A stretch of 64,000 nt of DNA from Streptomyces sp. TRM68367 (GTDB lineage: Bacteria > Actinomycetota > Actinomycetes > Streptomycetales > Streptomycetaceae): positions 1 through 64,000 of the forward strand of contig NZ_JACTVI010000023.1 of assembly GCF_014495685.1 (NCBI RefSeq), given 5' to 3'. Below are positions 62,838-64,000 of this stretch, piece after piece (position 1 is the stretch's first letter; each line of letters begins with the position of its first letter). The notes under the pieces were generated by a model. The model saw only the letters and a program-made list of their open reading frames with translations, did no database searches and was not told the origin of the DNA. Made by a program: the position numbers and the translations under genes.

Positions 62838-64000
62838 CTACAGGGCCCGGGCGACGAGGAGGGCGACATCGTCGTGGTCGTCGGGGTGGCGCAGGCCGTA
62901 CAGCAGGAGGTCGCAGGTCTCTTCCAGGGGCCGGTCGGGGGCGTCGAGGAAGCTGAGGAGGACGTTCAGGCGGTCGTCGATGGGGTGGTGCCGGGTCTCG
63001 ACGAGGCCGTCGGTGTAGAGGACGAGCAGGTCGCCGGGGTCGAGGCGGGCCGTGGTGGTCTCGAAGGGAATGCCGCCGACGCCGAGCGGGGCTCCGGGCG
63101 GCAGGTCGAGCAGTGCGGGGGTGCGGCCCGGTCGGGCCAGGGCGGGCGGCATGTGTCCGGCGTTGGCGATGTGGCACCGCCGCGTGCGGGGGTCGTACAC
63201 GGCGTAGAGGCAGGTGACGATGTAGTGCTCCAGATCGCAGGTGATCTTGTCCAGGTGCTTGAGCACGGCGCCGGGATCGAGGTCGAGGTCCGCGTAGGCA
63301 CAGGTGGCGGTGCGCAGCCGGCCCATGGTGGCCGCGGCGTCGATGCCGTTGCCCATCACGTCGCCGACGACCAGAGCGGTCCTGTCGCGGGCCAGGGGGA
63401 TGACGTCGTACCAGTCGCCGCCGACCTCGCTGGTGGCCTGGGCGGGCTGGTAGCGGGAGGCCAGGTCGAGACCGGGGTGACGGGGCGGGTGGTCGGGCAG
63501 CAGGCTGCGCTGGAGGGTGAGGGCGGTGTTGCGCACGCTCTGGAACCAGCGGGCGTTGTCGATGGCCACGGCGGCACGGCCGGCCAGCTCACTGGCCAGG
63601 ACGACATCGTCGTCGTCGAAGGGGAGCGGGTTGCGGGTGCGCTTGAGGTCGAGGGCGCCGAGTACCTCGCCGTGGGCGATCAGCGGCACGGCGAGATACG
63701 AATGGACGCCGGCGCGGGCCAGGAGTGTGGTGGCCTCGGCGTCGCGGGCGATCCTCGGCAGGTCCTGGTCGCCGACGTGGCGTACCAGGATCGGCCGGCC
63801 GGTGTGCACGCACAGGGTGACGAAGCGGTCACCGTCGTAGGCGGTGAGGTCACCGGGCGGGTCGGCGGCGCGCAGCGCCACGGTGGGGTGGGCCGCCTTG
63901 AGGGCGAGGGCGCGGAAGAGCTCCGGGCCGTTGTCCGGTCTGCGGGCGCGACGGCAGGCCAGGGCGGAGTCGAGGATGTCCACGGCGACCACGTCGGCGA
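62838..64000 (-). CDS. GAF-domain PP2C-type (SpoIIE) phosphatase (5' end outside window)
   Basis: At least 387 residues are present, and the frame is open at the right edge. Residues about 1-165 form a GAF sensor domain (LLARAGVHSYLAVPLIAHGE, ASELAGRAAVAIDNARWFQS). The phosphatase domain follows: SEVGGDWYDVIPLARD, VVGDVMGNGIDAA, LVLYTDGLVETRHH and DDVALLVARAL. Usual relatives carry one or two PAS domains further upstream. It would couple a small-molecule or redox signal to an anti-sigma switch. Confidence 0.9.
   Translation of the reverse strand, partial: ADVVAVDILDSALACRRARRPDNGPELFRALALKAAHPTVALRAADPPGDLTAYDGDRFVTLCVHTGRPILVRHVGDQDLPRIARDAEATTLLARAGVHSYLAVPLIAHGEVLGALDLKRTRNPLPFDDDDVVLASELAGRAAVAIDNARWFQSVRNTALTLQRSLLPDHPPRHPGLDLASRYQPAQATSEVGGDWYDVIPLARDRTALVVGDVMGNGIDAAATMGRLRTATCAYADLDLDPGAVLKHLDKITCDLEHYIVTCLYAVYDPRTRRCHIANAGHMPPALARPGRTPALLDLPPGAPLGVGGIPFETTTARLDPGDLLVLYTDGLVETRHHPIDDRLNVLLSFLDAPDRPLEETCDLLLYGLRHPDDHDDVALLVARAL

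Overview
The window is high-GC, actinomycete-type DNA, almost certainly from a Streptomyces. Codon third positions are nearly all G or C and GTG starts are common. Gene content fits: an F420-dependent oxidoreductase, an IclR regulator, SpoIIE-type phosphatases, a ClpC-like ATPase, a large serine integrase and one TTA leucine codon.

The left third (1-23.9 kb) is accessory and heavily eroded. At 0.7-8.6 kb a GntR/FCD regulator stands opposite a catabolic run: truncated SDR, IlvD/Edd dehydratase, CocE/NonD hydrolase, collapsed branched-chain ABC transporter, FMN 2-hydroxy-acid oxidase, fumarylacetoacetase-family protein and cupin. The layout suits breakdown of a sugar acid or keto acid to pyruvate and a 2-hydroxy acid, but the SDR and transporter are broken. 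Next come an ArsR regulator with wrecked metal genes, a dead ISAs1 transposase, and a small redox cluster (XRE regulator, broken reductase, NTF2-like protein, SDR). Then follow a cysteine-dioxygenase-like cupin, a beta-propeller-like protein, a flavin monooxygenase and a damaged ABC exporter. From 20.9 to 23.9 kb lies a graveyard of mobile elements: ISAzo13, RHS toxin scrap, IS3 tail, tyrosine-integrase tail and HNH. A 242-292 bp HNH/pcaL junction occurs twice (10.05 and 23.7 kb) and brackets this stretch.

The middle (23.9-43.7 kb) looks like ordinary chromosome: pcaL, a metallo-beta-lactamase-fold protein, xthA, a lipoprotein SGNH hydrolase, an orphan polar-amino-acid ABC ATPase, a secreted CocE hydrolase, ggt, a ClpC-like ATPase, and map divergent from an XRE gene. 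It is interrupted at 32,145-35,765 by a 3.6-kb serine-integrase element. That element splits a membrane-anchored gene in two, and a 4-bp TTCG shared by both junctions restores a perfect 254-codon reading frame when the ends are joined.

The right third (43.8-64 kb) carries a complete hydantoin/reductive-pyrimidine type cluster: two beta-ureidopropionase-like amidohydrolases, an omega-aminotransferase, a PucR regulator, a dihydropyrimidinase, an F420-type oxidoreductase and an NCS1 permease. After it come a second gamma-glutamyltransferase-family protein, an inositol-phosphatase-family enzyme, a FAD oxidoreductase, P450/LuxR/Uma2 remnants, a macrodomain with a non-ATG start, and two SpoIIE-type phosphatases flanking an IclR regulator. 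Several broken genes would be repaired by adding one base to a run of three C or G; either homopolymer sequencing error or real decay could explain this.
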